Assembly (NCBI GenBank): GCA_024278035.1
Contig: JAJRUA010000282.1
Location: forward strand, 1-11,502
Reading direction: 5' to 3'
From: Planctomycetota bacterium
GTDB taxonomy: Bacteria > Planctomycetota > Planctomycetia > Pirellulales > Lacipirellulaceae
Length of the DNA stretch: 11,502 nucleotides
In this document: positions 1-7,492 of the stretch, piece after piece
Position numbering within the stretch: position 1 is the first letter of the stretch
Layout: each line of letters begins with the position of its first letter
Position numbers and translations under genes: made by a program
Notes under the pieces: generated by a model
What the model was told of the DNA's origin: nothing
Databases searched by the model: none
The model's input: only the letters and a program-made list of their open reading frames with translations

Positions 1-80
1 CGTGTAGCCTAGTCCTTATCGAGCGGTTCCGCACCCCGGCTTTTTGTTCATTTTCACTCTCTTAGAAATTAAGCCTCGCT

Positions 81-935
81 ATGCCAATTTTAGCAGCCAT
101 GCTCACTCCAAGAAGGACGGTAATCTTTCCCCTGACAACGGTTCTGATGGTTGGGCTCGTTGCGCCGATCCGGTCGCAGGCACAAGACGTGTTGGTCGGT
201 CTCTCCGTACCAACTGCCCAGCAGGTGCCGCTGAGTCAGATGGACCACCAGCCGTGGAGTCTCTTGCTCCAAGCCTACGTCAATGACGAAGGCCGAGTGA
301 ATTATCAAGCTTGGAAGGCATCGCCCGAAGCGATACGGGATATCGATGGCTATTTGGCGGCCCTTTCCGCAGCCAACCTCAGCGTCTCTGCGACAAAGGA
401 ACAGCAACTTGCCTATTGGATCAACGCTTACAACGCGGTGACGATCAAGGGAATTTTGCGCGAATATCCTACCAGCAGTATTAGGAATCATACGCCCAAA
501 CTGTGGGGCTACCATATTTGGAAGAACCTCAAACTTCAAACGGTTGATAAGCCGATCAATTTGAACGATATCGAACACGAAGTGCTACGGAAAATGGACG
601 AACCACGGATTCACTTTGCGATCGTCTGTGCTTCGATCAGCTGTCCACGTTTGCTAAACGAGGCGTACACAGCAGAACGGCTTGAGGAACAACTCGACCG
701 CAGTGCGCGCCACTTCTTCGCCCAGTCGCAAAACTTTCGAATCGACGCGCGGTCGAACACGGTTTATCTCAGCGAGATTCTCCAGTGGTTTGCTACCGAT
801 TTCGGGGCGAACCAAGCTGCCCAACTACGTCAGTTCAGTGCTTGGCTACCGGAGGAGGCATCGCGGGCGTTCATCGCCAAGCCCGGCGTCAAAGTTCGCT
901 ACCAAAAATACGACTGGGGTATTAACGAACAGTAA
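81..935 (+). CDS. Exported DUF547 family protein
   Basis: The 284-residue product matches the DUF547 family (PF04784), whose biochemical role is not established. Visible family blocks are AYWINAYNAVTIKGIL from residue 111 and IHFAIVCASISCPRL from residue 177, which holds a Cys-x4-Cys pair (C183, C188) followed by Pro. The N-terminus looks like a signal peptide: basic residues at 11-12, a hydrophobic stretch at about 14-30, and a likely cleavage site near A34 (RSQAQ), so the mature protein is probably periplasmic or secreted. ATG 81 gives the longest product; ATG 99 (Met7) would give a more usual signal peptide length and is a fair alternative. No Shine-Dalgarno sequence precedes either. The next gene starts 80 bases downstream on the same strand with no obvious terminator between, so co-transcription with the VTT and oxidoreductase genes is likely. 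Family assignment is firm; function is unknown. Confidence 0.88.
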   Translation: MPILAAMLTPRRTVIFPLTTVLMVGLVAPIRSQAQDVLVGLSVPTAQQVPLSQMDHQPWSLLLQAYVNDEGRVNYQAWKASPEAIRDIDGYLAALSAANLSVSATKEQQLAYWINAYNAVTIKGILREYPTSSIRNHTPKLWGYHIWKNLKLQTVDKPINLNDIEHEVLRKMDEPRIHFAIVCASISCPRLLNEAYTAERLEEQLDRSARHFFAQSQNFRIDARSNTVYLSEILQWFATDFGANQAAQLRQFSAWLPEEASRAFIAKPGVKVRYQKYDWGINEQ

Positions 936-1014
936 GCAGGAACCCTATTTTTCTCAGCAACTAAATTGCCTTGATTCGTATTCTCTTTTATCGACAATTG
1001 GTAGAAATCGCCTT

Positions 1015-1770
1015 ATGGTTTCGGATAACGACACAACAGAAGCCAATCCGACGGCCTCGAAGCCGTGGGGTAATATCGCCGCCTTCGTCCTCTTGTTTGC
1101 TGGAATTGGATGGGGGGTTGCCTACCACGATTCCCTCTCACTGGCGGTTCTTGCTGAGCGAGAAACAGAACTCAAGGCCTTTCAGCAAGAGCATCCTGTG
1201 GCCGTCTATGGTATCGCTTTTGCCGTTTACGTCGCGGTAACGGGACTGTCGCTCCCGGGGGCGGCGGCACTCACCCTATTGATGGGGTGGTACTTTGGAT
1301 TGCTGAGAGGCGTTGTGCTTGTGAGCTTTGCTTCAACAGCGGGGGCAACCGTCGCTTTTCTGCTTAGCCGTTTTCTGTTGCGCGAAGCAATCCAAAACAA
1401 GTTCGGTGAGAAACCCGCTTGGTTCAACGAACAACTCGACCGCGACGGGCCCTTTTTCTTGTTCACATTGCGGCTTGTACCGTTGGTTCCCTTCTTTGTT
1501 ATCAACGCCGTAATGGGTCTCACTCGAATCAAAGCAACCACCTTCTGGTGGGTTAGCCAGTTGGGGATGCTCGCCGGCACGATCGTCTACGTCTTTGCCG
1601 GCTCGCGAGTTCCCGACCTTCAGACGCTTGCCACCGAGGGGGCCGGGGCTGTGTTTTCCCCCAAGCAGTTACTTCAAATCACCAGTGCCTTTGTCCTTCT
1701 TGGCCTGTTTCCCTTGATCGTCAAATTGCTTTTCCGTCGCTTTCGACCAGAGGCGACCACCACTTCGTAG
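1015..1770 (+). CDS. TVP38/TMEM64 (VTT/DedA-like) membrane protein
   Basis: This 251-residue polytopic membrane protein belongs to the VTT (formerly SNARE-associated, PF09335) superfamily, whose members in other organisms act in lipid scrambling or transport. Hydrophobic segments lie at about 21-37, 63-80, 83-118, 147-168, 176-197 and 220-240. The family hallmarks are visible: LPGAAALTLLMGWYFG at 80-95, a glycine-rich helix with G110 and R119, and the re-entrant loop around R153, P156, P159, N164 and G168. The open frame extends far upstream inside the DUF547 gene, but ATG 1015 is the sensible start because everything before it overlaps the neighbour out of frame and does not resemble the family. 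The protein contains no cysteine at all, so it cannot itself relay thiol electrons. It sits between the DUF547 and oxidoreductase genes, an arrangement consistent with fused VTT-oxidoreductase proteins known in some proteobacteria. Substrate unknown. Confidence 0.88.
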   Translation: MVSDNDTTEANPTASKPWGNIAAFVLLFAGIGWGVAYHDSLSLAVLAERETELKAFQQEHPVAVYGIAFAVYVAVTGLSLPGAAALTLLMGWYFGLLRGVVLVSFASTAGATVAFLLSRFLLREAIQNKFGEKPAWFNEQLDRDGPFFLFTLRLVPLVPFFVINAVMGLTRIKATTFWWVSQLGMLAGTIVYVFAGSRVPDLQTLATEGAGAVFSPKQLLQITSAFVLLGLFPLIVKLLFRRFRPEATTTS

Positions 1771-1856
1771 GCCGAACTACAAACCATCGGAATGCGAACC
1801 ACGAATTTCGCCGATGAGTTGTTACCTGTTGTTCCCCCTTTTTTAATAAGAGATCA

Positions 1857-3380
1857 ATGACAGAGTCGATCGAACTACAACCTTTTGACGCACACAACGA
1901 GCGACTCCAGGCATGCGTCTGCCCGACCGATTGGGTTAATCCGATGCCCCGTGACCGGTACCACTTGGTTGTGATTGGCGCAGGCACGGCTGGCCTCGTC
2001 ACGGCAGCTGGTGCGGCCGGCTTGGGGGCAAAAGTCGCGCTCATCGAACGCAACTTGATGGGGGGCGATTGCCTTAACGTTGGTTGCGTCCCCTCGAAGG
2101 GACTCCTAGCGGCAGCCCGGGCAGCGGCGGCCGTTCGTGCTGCGGGAAAGTTTGGCGTCCGAGTGCCGGAGGGCACACAAACGGACTTCCCTGCCGTCAT
2201 GGAACGAATGCGAAAACTTCGCGCTGATATCAGTCCTGCTGACTCGGCCAGGCGGTTTAGCCAACTTGGAGTGGATGTCTTTTTTGGCGAGGCCCAGTTC
2301 CTGGATTCCGGGACCGTAGCCGTTGACGGAACTCATCTCAAGTACAAGAAAGCGGTTGTCACGACCGGTGCCCGCGCTTCGGCCCCTTCGATCAACGGAC
2401 TCGATACCGTTGACTATCTAACGAACGAATCCCTCTTTTCGCTCACCGAATTACCTAAGAGGCTCGGAATTATCGGTGCCGGACCGATCGGTTGCGAGAT
2501 GGCTCAGGCGTTCGCCCGCTTTGGCTCGGAGGTTCATGTCGTTAATGCCGAAGCAAGGGTTTTGCCCCGCGAGGATGAAGACGCGGCCCAGATTGTTCGG
2601 GCCTCTATGGAACGAGACGGCATAAAAATCTACGGCCATGGAAAAGAAGTCCAGCTTTCGCCAGAAGCCGATAACGCCGTTCGTATGAAAGTCGATGCGG
2701 CGGAGGGAGGCTTTGACTTGGTCGTCGATCAACTACTCGTAGCCGTCGGACGGACGCCGAACGTGGAGGGCCTCGGTTTAGAAAAGGTCGGTGTCGAGTA
2801 CGATACGCGCAAGGGGATCAAAGTCGATGATAACCTGCGTACCACCAATCCAAGAATCTTCGCGGCAGGCGACATTTGCTCGCCCTATAAGTTTACCCAT
2901 GCCGCGGATTTCATGGCCCGCACGGTGATCCGCAATGCTCTCTTCTTTGGCCGTGCGAAGATGAGTTCGCTGACCATTCCGTGGGCGACGTACACCTCGC
3001 CTGAGCTGGCGCATGTTGGCCTATCCGAAAAAGACGCCGCTGAAAAAGGAATCGAAATCCAAACCTTTCGGCAAGAATTTAAGCAGATTGACCGGGCGAT
3101 TCTGGAAGGAGCGACTGAGGGGTTTGCAAAAATCCATGTCGCCAAGGGGACCGACAAGATGGTCGGTGCCACGATTGTGGCGGAAAATGCCGGAGATACG
3201 ATCGGAGCCGTTTCGATCGCCATGACCAACGGTATCGGTTTGGGGAAAATCGCCAATTCAATTCACCCCTATCCGACGCAAGCAGAAGCCATCCGCAAGC
3301 TGGGCGATCAGTATAACCGGACCAGGCTAACGCCCCGAACGATGTGGTTATTCGCAAAATACTTCGCTTGGACCAATTAG
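1857..3380 (+). CDS. Mercuric reductase-like class I pyridine nucleotide-disulfide oxidoreductase
   Basis: The 507-residue protein is an FAD- and NAD(P)H-dependent enzyme of the lipoamide dehydrogenase/glutathione reductase/MerA family. In order: FAD-binding GAGTAG at 41-46, the redox-active pair C72 and C77 in GGDCLNVGC, the NAD(P)-binding GAGPIG at 207-212, AVGRTPN at 296-302, FAAGD at 335-339, and a dimerisation domain from about 370. At the C-terminal active site, IHPYPTQAE (469-477) has Tyr472 where lipoamide dehydrogenase has its catalytic His, as MerA does. It is not a true mercuric reductase: it lacks the N-terminal heavy-metal domain and the C-terminal vicinal cysteine pair that MerA needs to bind Hg(II). 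The first 30 residues, with C20, C22 and an xxDWVNPxPxDRY segment, resemble the usual N-terminus of this subfamily, so ATG 1857 is preferred over Met30. There is no Shine-Dalgarno sequence. Substrate unknown; probably works with the VTT and DUF547 neighbours. Confidence 0.87.
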   Translation: MTESIELQPFDAHNERLQACVCPTDWVNPMPRDRYHLVVIGAGTAGLVTAAGAAGLGAKVALIERNLMGGDCLNVGCVPSKGLLAAARAAAAVRAAGKFGVRVPEGTQTDFPAVMERMRKLRADISPADSARRFSQLGVDVFFGEAQFLDSGTVAVDGTHLKYKKAVVTTGARASAPSINGLDTVDYLTNESLFSLTELPKRLGIIGAGPIGCEMAQAFARFGSEVHVVNAEARVLPREDEDAAQIVRASMERDGIKIYGHGKEVQLSPEADNAVRMKVDAAEGGFDLVVDQLLVAVGRTPNVEGLGLEKVGVEYDTRKGIKVDDNLRTTNPRIFAAGDICSPYKFTHAADFMARTVIRNALFFGRAKMSSLTIPWATYTSPELAHVGLSEKDAAEKGIEIQTFRQEFKQIDRAILEGATEGFAKIHVAKGTDKMVGATIVAENAGDTIGAVSIAMTNGIGLGKIANSIHPYPTQAEAIRKLGDQYNRTRLTPRTMWLFAKYFAWTN

Positions 3381-3425
3381 TTCAGGCCTGGACAGCAGCA
3401 GGGCCAAGAGTTCGACTGGAAATCA

Positions 3426-3450
3426 GCGCTCCCATCTATTTGGAGAGCGC
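3426..3450 (+). other. Small intergenic hairpin
   Basis: GCGCTC at 3426-3431 is complementary to GAGCGC at 3445-3450, and CC/GG extends the stem across a single bulged A (3444), leaving a loop of about 8 bases. It lies in the 125-base gap between the oxidoreductase and the thiamine diphosphate enzyme. No T tract follows, so it is not a classical intrinsic terminator. It may be a weak processing or attenuation element, or it may mean nothing. Confidence 0.3.
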
Positions 3451-3505
3451 CTTACCCGTAGCTCCCTTCCGTCCTCCGCCCTCCTTCTTCCCCTTTCGAT
3501 TCGAT

Positions 3506-5146
3506 ATGAAGGCTTCCGACCTATTCGTCCGTGCTCTTGAAGCGGAAGGTGTCGAATACATCTTCGGCATCCCCGGTGAAGAGAACCTAGATCTGCTGGA
3601 TTCGCTTTCGCGATCGTCGATTGAGCTTATCCTTACCCGCCATGAGCAGGCTGCAGGTTTTATGGCGGCGACTTATGGGCGTCTCACAGGCAAGGCGGGC
3701 GTTTGCCTTTCGACGCTCGGCCCCGGGGCGACCAACTTCGTCACCGCCGCCGCTTACGCCCAGCTTGGAGCGATGCCCATGATGATGATTACGGGCCAGA
3801 AGCCGATCAAGTCGAGCAAGCAGGGGCATTTTCAGATTATCGACACGGTCGGCATGATGCGGCCGCTTACCAAGTTCACCAAACAGATCGTTTCAGGCGA
3901 CAACATCCCTTCGCGCGTCCGCGAGGCTTTTCGTCAAGCCGAAGAAGAACGCCCCGGTGCCGTTCATCTGGAACTGCCCGAAGATATCGCGGCTGACGAA
4001 ACCTCAACGCCCGTCATGCCCGCCAGCAAAGTACGCCGACCGGTCGCCGAGGACAAATCGATCGCCCATGCCGTGAAGCTGATCGAACAGGCAAATCGCC
4101 CGTTGCTTTTGGTGGGCGCAGCCGCGAACCGACGCCTTTCAAGCAAGATGCTTCGTCGGTTTATTCACCAGACAGGTATCCCCTTCTTTGCCACTCAGAT
4201 GGGCAAGGGCGTGATCGATGAGACGCACGAACTTTGTCTTGGCAATGCGGCGCTCTCGTCGGGCGACTTCTTGCACCGGGCTGTCGAAGCGGCTGACCTT
4301 ATTATCAACGTAGGCCACGACGTGGTCGAAAAGCCGCCGTTCTTCATGACCCCCGACGGCGTTCAGGTGGTTCACGTCAACTTTACGTCCGCCGAAGTGG
4401 ACCCCGTCTACTTCCCGCAAGTGGAAGTGGTGGGCGACATTGCCCACAGTGTTTGGGAGATGGGTAATCGAGTTCGTCCCCAAGAGAACTGGGATTTTGA
4501 CCGTTTCTTAGAACTACGCGACGCCCTTCATGAGCACCAAGCTATCCATGCTTCCGACGAGAGTTTTCCGATCGTTATGCCACGTCTTGTGGCCGATGTG
4601 CAGGCGATGATGCCTGAAGAGGGCATCCTGTCACTCGACAACGGCATGTACAAAATTTGGTTCGCCCGCAATTTCAAGGCTCGCCATCCCAACACGGTCC
4701 TCTTGGACAACGCCCTGGCGACGATGGGAGCCGGCCTCCCGGCAGCGATGGCCGCCCAAATTGTCTACCCTGATCGCTTTGTGATGGCGGTCTGCGGCGA
4801 CGGCGGGTTCTTGATGAACGAGCAAGACCTTGAAACGGCCGTACGGTTGCAGCTCAATCTTGTCGTACTAATCCTGAACGATTCGGGCTACGGAATGATT
4901 AAGTGGAAGCAAAAAGATGCCGGGTTCAAGAAGTTCGGCCTGGACTTCCAGAACCCCGACTTCGTTAAGCTGGCCGAAGCGTACGGCGCTCGTGGACATC
5001 GAATCGAATCGACCGATGGCCTGCTGACGATGCTAGAAAAATGCCGTGACACGCCGGGTATTGATATTATTGACTGTCCCGTTGATTACGCCAACAATTT
5101 TAAGTTGCTGAACGAAGAAATTCGTGGCCTAGCCGCTTCGGTTTGA
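3506..5146 (+). CDS. Acetolactate synthase large subunit-like thiamine diphosphate enzyme
   Basis: This 546-residue protein is a thiamine diphosphate (ThDP) enzyme of the acetohydroxyacid synthase/pyruvate oxidase superfamily; the likely reaction is condensation of two pyruvates to acetolactate with loss of CO2. The pyrimidine domain starts at once: FGIPGEENLDLLDSL at 20-34, then the ThDP-activating glutamate E47 in RHEQAAGF, STLGPGATN at 69-77 and the GHFQ segment at 107-110 that matches the AFQE region of acetolactate synthases. The diphosphate domain carries GDGG at 431-434 and N458-D459 at the usual spacing for Mg-ThDP. The frame opens at 3344 but that part overlaps the previous gene; ATG 3506 gives the standard N-terminus. 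A pyrimidine-rich tract, not a Shine-Dalgarno sequence, precedes it. No ilvN/ilvH regulatory subunit is adjacent, so a catabolic or specialised role is as likely as valine/isoleucine synthesis. Another substrate (oxalyl-CoA-type or benzaldehyde lyase-type) is less likely but not excluded. Confidence 0.82.
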   Translation: MKASDLFVRALEAEGVEYIFGIPGEENLDLLDSLSRSSIELILTRHEQAAGFMAATYGRLTGKAGVCLSTLGPGATNFVTAAAYAQLGAMPMMMITGQKPIKSSKQGHFQIIDTVGMMRPLTKFTKQIVSGDNIPSRVREAFRQAEEERPGAVHLELPEDIAADETSTPVMPASKVRRPVAEDKSIAHAVKLIEQANRPLLLVGAAANRRLSSKMLRRFIHQTGIPFFATQMGKGVIDETHELCLGNAALSSGDFLHRAVEAADLIINVGHDVVEKPPFFMTPDGVQVVHVNFTSAEVDPVYFPQVEVVGDIAHSVWEMGNRVRPQENWDFDRFLELRDALHEHQAIHASDESFPIVMPRLVADVQAMMPEEGILSLDNGMYKIWFARNFKARHPNTVLLDNALATMGAGLPAAMAAQIVYPDRFVMAVCGDGGFLMNEQDLETAVRLQLNLVVLILNDSGYGMIKWKQKDAGFKKFGLDFQNPDFVKLAEAYGARGHRIESTDGLLTMLEKCRDTPGIDIIDCPVDYANNFKLLNEEIRGLAASV

Positions 5147-5508
5147 CAAAGCGGAGAGCGCGGTAGCCCACAACTTTCGGACAGCCTTATGTAGCATGTA
5201 GGCTAGGGAAATTGGCTCGAGCGAGTTCAATGCCTTGTGACGACTTGGGGCGTTAATCCCCGAACCAGCTTTCCCTGTCGCTGCTAGCTGCCTGCTGATG
5301 CCGATGGTCCGGTGATGTCGTTTCTTAGTTAAAGAAATATAGCCGCGGCCCTGGGTTGAATCGCCAGAACCGTGGCTATTTGTGATTCCTTAGGCATATT
5401 TGGTTTGCCCGGCACTCTTCCACCGAAGGGCCTGGCAGGGTCCAATAGAGGGTTCCCGCCGTTTTGCACGGCGTATGCCTCTCCTTCCGTCCCGCGATTT
5501 CCCACCTG
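5147..5508. other. Intergenic region between the ThDP enzyme and lepA
   Basis: About 360 bases with no credible gene. It holds the larger hairpin listed separately (5339-5379) and a small GC-rich hairpin just before lepA: CGCCGT at 5457-5462 pairs with ACGGCG at 5468-5473 around a 5-base loop. I found no convincing sigma70 promoter pair for lepA, although one is expected somewhere in this interval. Confidence 0.5.
5339..5379 (+). terminator. Candidate terminator or leader hairpin
   Basis: ATAGCCGCGG (5339-5348) pairs with CCGTGGCTAT (5370-5379) over all 10 positions if one G-U pair is allowed. The stem continues inward past a 2x2 internal loop with CTGG (5351-5354) against CCAG (5364-5367). 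The following bases are only mildly T-rich. It lies about 190 bases after the ThDP enzyme stop, so it may end that transcript or belong to the lepA leader; the sequence does not decide. Confidence 0.4.
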
Positions 5509-7410
5509 ATGGCTTCTGTCCCTACGCCGCCGGCTCCCAATCCGTCCACTGCTCCTGCCACTGGGCCTCGCCCGAAGAAGCGTAAGCCGGGGCAGCCGAT
5601 GGACCCAGCGCTGATTCGCAATTTTTCAATCATTGCCCATATTGACCATGGCAAGAGCACCCTTGCCGATCGGTTGCTCGAAGTTACGGGCACGGTCCAA
5701 AAACGGGAGATGAAAGAGCAGCTTCTGGACGACATGGAAATTGAACGGCAACGGGGAATCACCATCAAGTCGCGTGCTGTGAGCATGCGCTATGTTCACG
5801 GTGGCCAAGAGTACGAGTTGAACCTGATCGACACGCCGGGGCACGTCGATTTTCAGTACGAGGTCTCCCGGTCGCTCGCCTGCTGTGAAGGAGCACTGTT
5901 GTTGGTCGATGCGTTTCAAGGCGTGGAGGCGCAGACGGTTGCCAACGCTTACAACGCCATTGAGCATGATCTGGAAATCGTGCCTGTGCTCAACAAAATT
6001 GACTTGGTTCACGCACGGCCCGAAGAAGTAAAACAAGAGATCAAACAGACGTTAGGCCTCGATCCATCGGACGCGATCGGCTGTTCGGCAAAGACAGGCA
6101 TGGGTTGCGAAGACGTACTGACGGCAATCATCGATCGTGTTCCGCCTCCCTCAGGCGACCCTAAGTCGCCACTGCAAGCGATGGTATTTGATAGCGTTTA
6201 CGATGAGTTCCGTGGCGCGATCACTTACGTTCGCCTCATGAACGGCACCGTACGCAAGGGGCAGCGAATTAAGTTCCTCCAGTCGGGCACTGTGCACGAT
6301 GTGCTTGAAGTAGGACAGCTTACTCCGCAACGTAAAGCTTCGGAGATTCTCTCGGCAGGGCAAGTTGGCTACATGATTTGCAACATCAAGTCCCTAGGCA
6401 ACGTGCATATCGGCGACACGATCTCCGTCGCAACGGGCGAAGTCGCCGAGCCGCTGCCAGGGTACGAAGAGCCCAAGCGGATGGTTTTCTGCGGGCTTTA
6501 TCCCTCGGATGGCCAAGATTTTGAGCAACTGCGCGACGCGCTCAGCAAACTGCAAGTGAATGACCCAAGCTTTGATTTTGAGCCTGAAACGTCCGACGCC
6601 CTCGGCTTCGGCTTTCGCTGTGGCTTCCTCGGACTGTTGCACATGGAGATCGTCCAGCAACGTCTGGAGAGCGAGGCGGATATCGACCTCGTGCAGACCG
6701 CACCGAACGTCACCTATCGTATCGTCACCAAGAACGGCGAAGAGATGGAGGTTCACACTCCGCAGCGAGTACCCGATAATGGCGACATTGAAAAGTTTAT
6801 GCAGCCGATCGTCCGTGTTAGTTTTGTGTTGCCGGTCGAATACATCGGTGGCGTGATGAAGCTGTGCGCTGACCGCCGGGGCACTTTTATCAAGCAAGAG
6901 TACCTTTCGCCGACACGGGCGATGTTGGTCTACGACCTGGCGCTTGCCGACGTGGTGTACGACATGCATGACCGGCTCAAAAGCACAACGCGCGGCTACG
7001 GCACGATGGATTACGAACTGCGAGACTACGAAGAGGGCCAACTCGTGCGGCTGGATATTTTGGTCAAAAACGAGCGGGTCGATGCTCTCTCGATTGTCTG
7101 CGACAAGCGCGACGCAGAGGCACGTGGCCGGGCGGTCATCAAAAAGCTCAAGCAAGAGATTCCCCGCCACATGTTCGAGGTGCCTCTTCAGGCAGGCATC
7201 GGAACCCGTATCGTCGCCCGTGAAACGATCAAGGCGATGAGCAAGAACGTCACGGCCAAGTGCTACGGCGGCGACATCAGCCGTAAAAGAAAATTATGGG
7301 CCAAGCAGAAGGAAGGCAAAAAACGGATGAAATCGATCGGCCAAGTCGATATCCCGCAGAAGGCGTTCCTAGCCGTACTAGAAACGGGCGAAGAAGAAGG
7401 AAAGAAGTAG
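5509..7410 (+). CDS. lepA: Elongation factor 4 (LepA), ribosome-associated translational GTPase
   Basis: LepA/EF4 is a highly conserved GTPase that binds the ribosome and has been linked to back-translocation and to 30S assembly and translation initiation. Counting from ATG 5509 (633 residues), the GTPase motifs are AHIDHGKST at 43-51, RGITI at 82-86, DTPGHVDF at 108-115 and NKID at 162-165. EF-G-like domains follow, then the LepA-specific C-terminal domain ending in KKRMKSIGQVDIPQKAFLAVL. The start is uncertain. ATG 5599 gives 603 residues, the normal family length, beginning MDPALIRNFS. ATG 5509 adds 30 residues rich in Pro, Ala and Thr with a basic KKRK patch, whose low-complexity composition looks like coding sequence; I kept it for that reason. 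The frame reaches a TTG at 5464, which I consider unlikely. No Shine-Dalgarno sequence precedes either ATG. It converges on rsgA, 116 bases away. Confidence 0.95.
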   Translation: MASVPTPPAPNPSTAPATGPRPKKRKPGQPMDPALIRNFSIIAHIDHGKSTLADRLLEVTGTVQKREMKEQLLDDMEIERQRGITIKSRAVSMRYVHGGQEYELNLIDTPGHVDFQYEVSRSLACCEGALLLVDAFQGVEAQTVANAYNAIEHDLEIVPVLNKIDLVHARPEEVKQEIKQTLGLDPSDAIGCSAKTGMGCEDVLTAIIDRVPPPSGDPKSPLQAMVFDSVYDEFRGAITYVRLMNGTVRKGQRIKFLQSGTVHDVLEVGQLTPQRKASEILSAGQVGYMICNIKSLGNVHIGDTISVATGEVAEPLPGYEEPKRMVFCGLYPSDGQDFEQLRDALSKLQVNDPSFDFEPETSDALGFGFRCGFLGLLHMEIVQQRLESEADIDLVQTAPNVTYRIVTKNGEEMEVHTPQRVPDNGDIEKFMQPIVRVSFVLPVEYIGGVMKLCADRRGTFIKQEYLSPTRAMLVYDLALADVVYDMHDRLKSTTRGYGTMDYELRDYEEGQLVRLDILVKNERVDALSIVCDKRDAEARGRAVIKKLKQEIPRHMFEVPLQAGIGTRIVARETIKAMSKNVTAKCYGGDISRKRKLWAKQKEGKKRMKSIGQVDIPQKAFLAVLETGEEEGKK

Positions 7411-7412
7411 CA

Positions 7413-7441
7413 GGCGAGCCGCGAGCATCAGCGACCAGAGG
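7413..7441 (+). repeat. REP-like unit, copy 1
   Basis: A 29-base unit starting GGCGAGCCG immediately after the lepA stop. It aligns without gaps to the unit at 7493-7521 on the other strand at 20 of 29 positions, with the first 9 bases identical. Two inverted copies of a short GC-rich unit between convergent genes is the usual setting of REP-type elements. Confidence 0.5.
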
Positions 7442-7492
7442 TTTTACAGCGGATGCCTTTCTCCTAAAGATGAATTAGTTCAGGGTTCCCAA

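Noticed and set aside
20..60. Possible terminator ending in TTTTT at the left edge
   Set aside because: Only about 5 bp can pair and the pairing needs a bulge; the upstream gene is outside the window.
682..1014. Long upstream extension of the VTT protein
   Set aside because: The added 111 residues overlap the DUF547 gene in another frame and have the basic, Ser/Arg-rich look of a shadow; ATG 1015 gives a normal family N-terminus.
1784..1844. CATCGG/CCGATG inverted repeat followed later by TTTTTT, before the oxidoreductase gene
   Set aside because: The stem is 6 bp with an asymmetric bulge and the T run starts about 20 bases beyond it, so it does not fit an intrinsic terminator.
1857..3380. 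Naming the oxidoreductase merA
   Set aside because: It lacks the N-terminal metal-binding domain and the C-terminal cysteine pair, and no merR, merT or merP is present.
3344..3505. Upstream extension of the ThDP enzyme overlapping the oxidoreductase
   Set aside because: The standard N-terminus starts at 3506; the extra 54 residues are unlike the family and partly come from a pyrimidine tract.
6394..7170. 258-codon open frame on the - strand inside lepA
   Set aside because: It lies wholly within a firmly identified gene and its composition is that of an antisense shadow.
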